Source: Chlorops oryzae
Taxonomy: Eukaryota > Arthropoda > Insecta > Diptera > Chloropidae
Assembly (NCBI GenBank): GCA_020466095.1
Contig: CM035808.1
Coordinates: 79,265,651 to 79,329,650, forward strand
DNA: 64,000 nt
Reading direction: 5' to 3'
The position numbers and the translations under genes are program-made. Numbering within the stretch: the first letter of the stretch is position 1; every line of letters begins with the position of its first letter. Under the pieces are notes generated by a model. The model made no database searches, was not told the origin of the DNA, and saw nothing but the letters and a program-made list of their open reading frames with translations. Of this stretch, positions 62,961 to 64,000 are shown piece by piece.

Positions 62961-64000
62961 GAAACAGCTAGATTTAGGAAAGTCCTATCAAAAACTTCTC
63001 CAGTTGGTTACGTCAAGCTAACGAACGGAAGTTGGGCCCTTAGTAGCGATGACTCGCTTGACGCATTATTGGAGAGTCATTTCCCTCCGGGCGAGGAGGA
63101 CACGACGGAAACTCTTGATATTAGTCAGACAGAAGGCAACCTTCTATCTATGGATATTGTAAATCAGGAGAAGCTTGTATGGTATTATCCCTGCACAGTT
63201 ACAAAAAATCTTTTGATTCGGCCAGTAATTGGCTTATTGAAACTTTCCGAGCCTGCATCAAAATGGGTTACATCCCTTGCAGCTGGACACAAACTAGGGT
63301 AATTTTCATTCCCAAAGCAGGGAAGAGATCGCACACGTCGGCTAAAGATTTTAGGCCAATTAGCCTTTCTTCGTTTGTATTAAAAACTCTGGAGCGGCTC
63401 TTGGAGCTGCACATCAGGAATAAAATTCCAAAAGACAGGTTGTCAAACGCGCAGCATGCCTATTTAAAAGGGAAGTCAGTAGACACTGCTCTTTACTGGT
63501 TAAGCAAGTGGAAGGGGCGCTGACCCAAAAGGAGTTCGCGCTTGCAACCTTTCTTGACATTGAAGGGGCCTATAATTATGTGCTGCCTGCGTCGATTACG
63601 AAAGCTCTATCTAATTTAGGCACAGAAGATAATATAGTCAGACTCATAAACAGGTTACTAACTAAAAGGACCATTGTTGCCATTTGGGGCGACACAATGA
63701 AGTCCCGAAGAGTAGCGAGGAGCACCCCCCAAGGCGGGGTCCTATCCCCTCTTCTGTGGCTTGTGGTCATAAACGATCTTCTGAACGATCTGGATCTAAG
63801 GGAGTGCCGCGTCACAGCCTATGCCGATGACGTGGAACTGTTAGTCAGAGGCAAGCACTAAGATACGCTCAGCGAACTTATGCAATCATACGTGAATAAT
63901 GTCTCGTGATGGGCGATGCGCTGCGGCCTTGCTGTAAATCTCAAAAAGACCGAGCTCGTCTTTTTCACTAGGAAACATAAAATTCGGGAATTTCGAACAC
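62961..64000 (+). pseudogene. LINE ORF2 reverse transcriptase domain, broken, incomplete
   Basis: NGSWALSSDDSLDALLESHF, WTQTRVIFIPKAGKRSHTSA, FRPISLSSFVLKTLERLLEL, AHAYLKGKSVDTALYWL-like, LATFLDIEGAYNYVLPASIT, STPQGGVLSPLLW, and YADDVELLVRG (about 63825), followed by a stop at 63861 and CGLAVNLKKTELVFFTRKHK. R1/LOA-type RT. Frameshifts near 63180, 63520 and a TGA near 63908. It is cut by the window end. Confidence 0.85.

Larger units (their letters stand above)
61081..64000 (+). mobile_element. LOA-type LINE, cut by the window end
   Basis: ORF1 with a DUF4780-like domain, then ORF2 with endonuclease and reverse transcriptase, all on the plus strand, and GC-richer than the surroundings. The 5' boundary is estimated from the change in composition and coding near 61080. 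The N-terminal ~60-80 residues of ORF2 seem deleted at the ORF1-ORF2 junction. It runs past 64000. Confidence 0.8.

Overview
This is non-coding genomic DNA from an insect, most likely a higher fly (Diptera, Cyclorrhapha). Reasons: one spliced exon at 39302-39501 (minus) reads as intraflagellar transport protein IFT88 (nompB in flies); three copies of a mini-me/DINE-type Helentron with GTCY microsatellites; and gypsy, CR1/L2-like, jockey and LOA-type retroelements, an A+T-rich background and long introns. Apart from that exon, nearly everything I can identify is a transposable element, mostly broken and inserted into one another. No bacterial features are present.

Left block (about 250-28342): a Ty3/gypsy element (element A, plus strand) has its gag gene split by a 16.6-kb Maverick/Polinton (1794-18396). 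The Maverick has long terminal inverted repeats, a 45-bp subterminal repeat array and a 263-bp array. It carries capsid genes, an integrase with a chromodomain, an A32-type packaging ATPase, an adenain-like protease, a phospholipase-A2-domain protein and an IAP/BIR-like gene. I find no protein-primed DNA polymerase B. One Maverick capsid gene is itself split by a second, much younger gypsy element (element B, 6812-11905, with two 318-bp LTRs). The 3' LTR of A is split by a CR1/L2-type LINE (24981-28183), and the DNA right of A is a jockey-type LINE remnant (28343-29510).

Middle block (31307-42100): four nested DNA elements. The outer element has TIRs starting ACACAGCCCCAC and contains a pseudogene of an arthropod ORF I know only as a repetitive family. 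Inside it lies a pogo-like element (TA duplication). Inside that are a 147-bp palindrome and a Transib/RAG1-like transposon whose ends begin with CACAGTG and which has a perfect 5-bp duplication CGTCA. Inside the Transib is a 1.1-kb foldback element. To the right are the IFT88 exon and a Hermes/hobo-type hAT transposase pseudogene.

Right block (44026-64000): three DINE/mini-me elements, one with its empty site preserved in a neighbouring duplicate; a gypsy element C with two head-to-tail 5' LTRs, a P-like insertion in its gag zinc knuckle and a mutated RT active site; a retroelement gag/protease remnant (D); and a LOA-type LINE running off the window end.

The nest gives a relative order of events: jockey remnant, then A, then Maverick, then B; and outer TIR element, then pogo-like, then Transib, then foldback.
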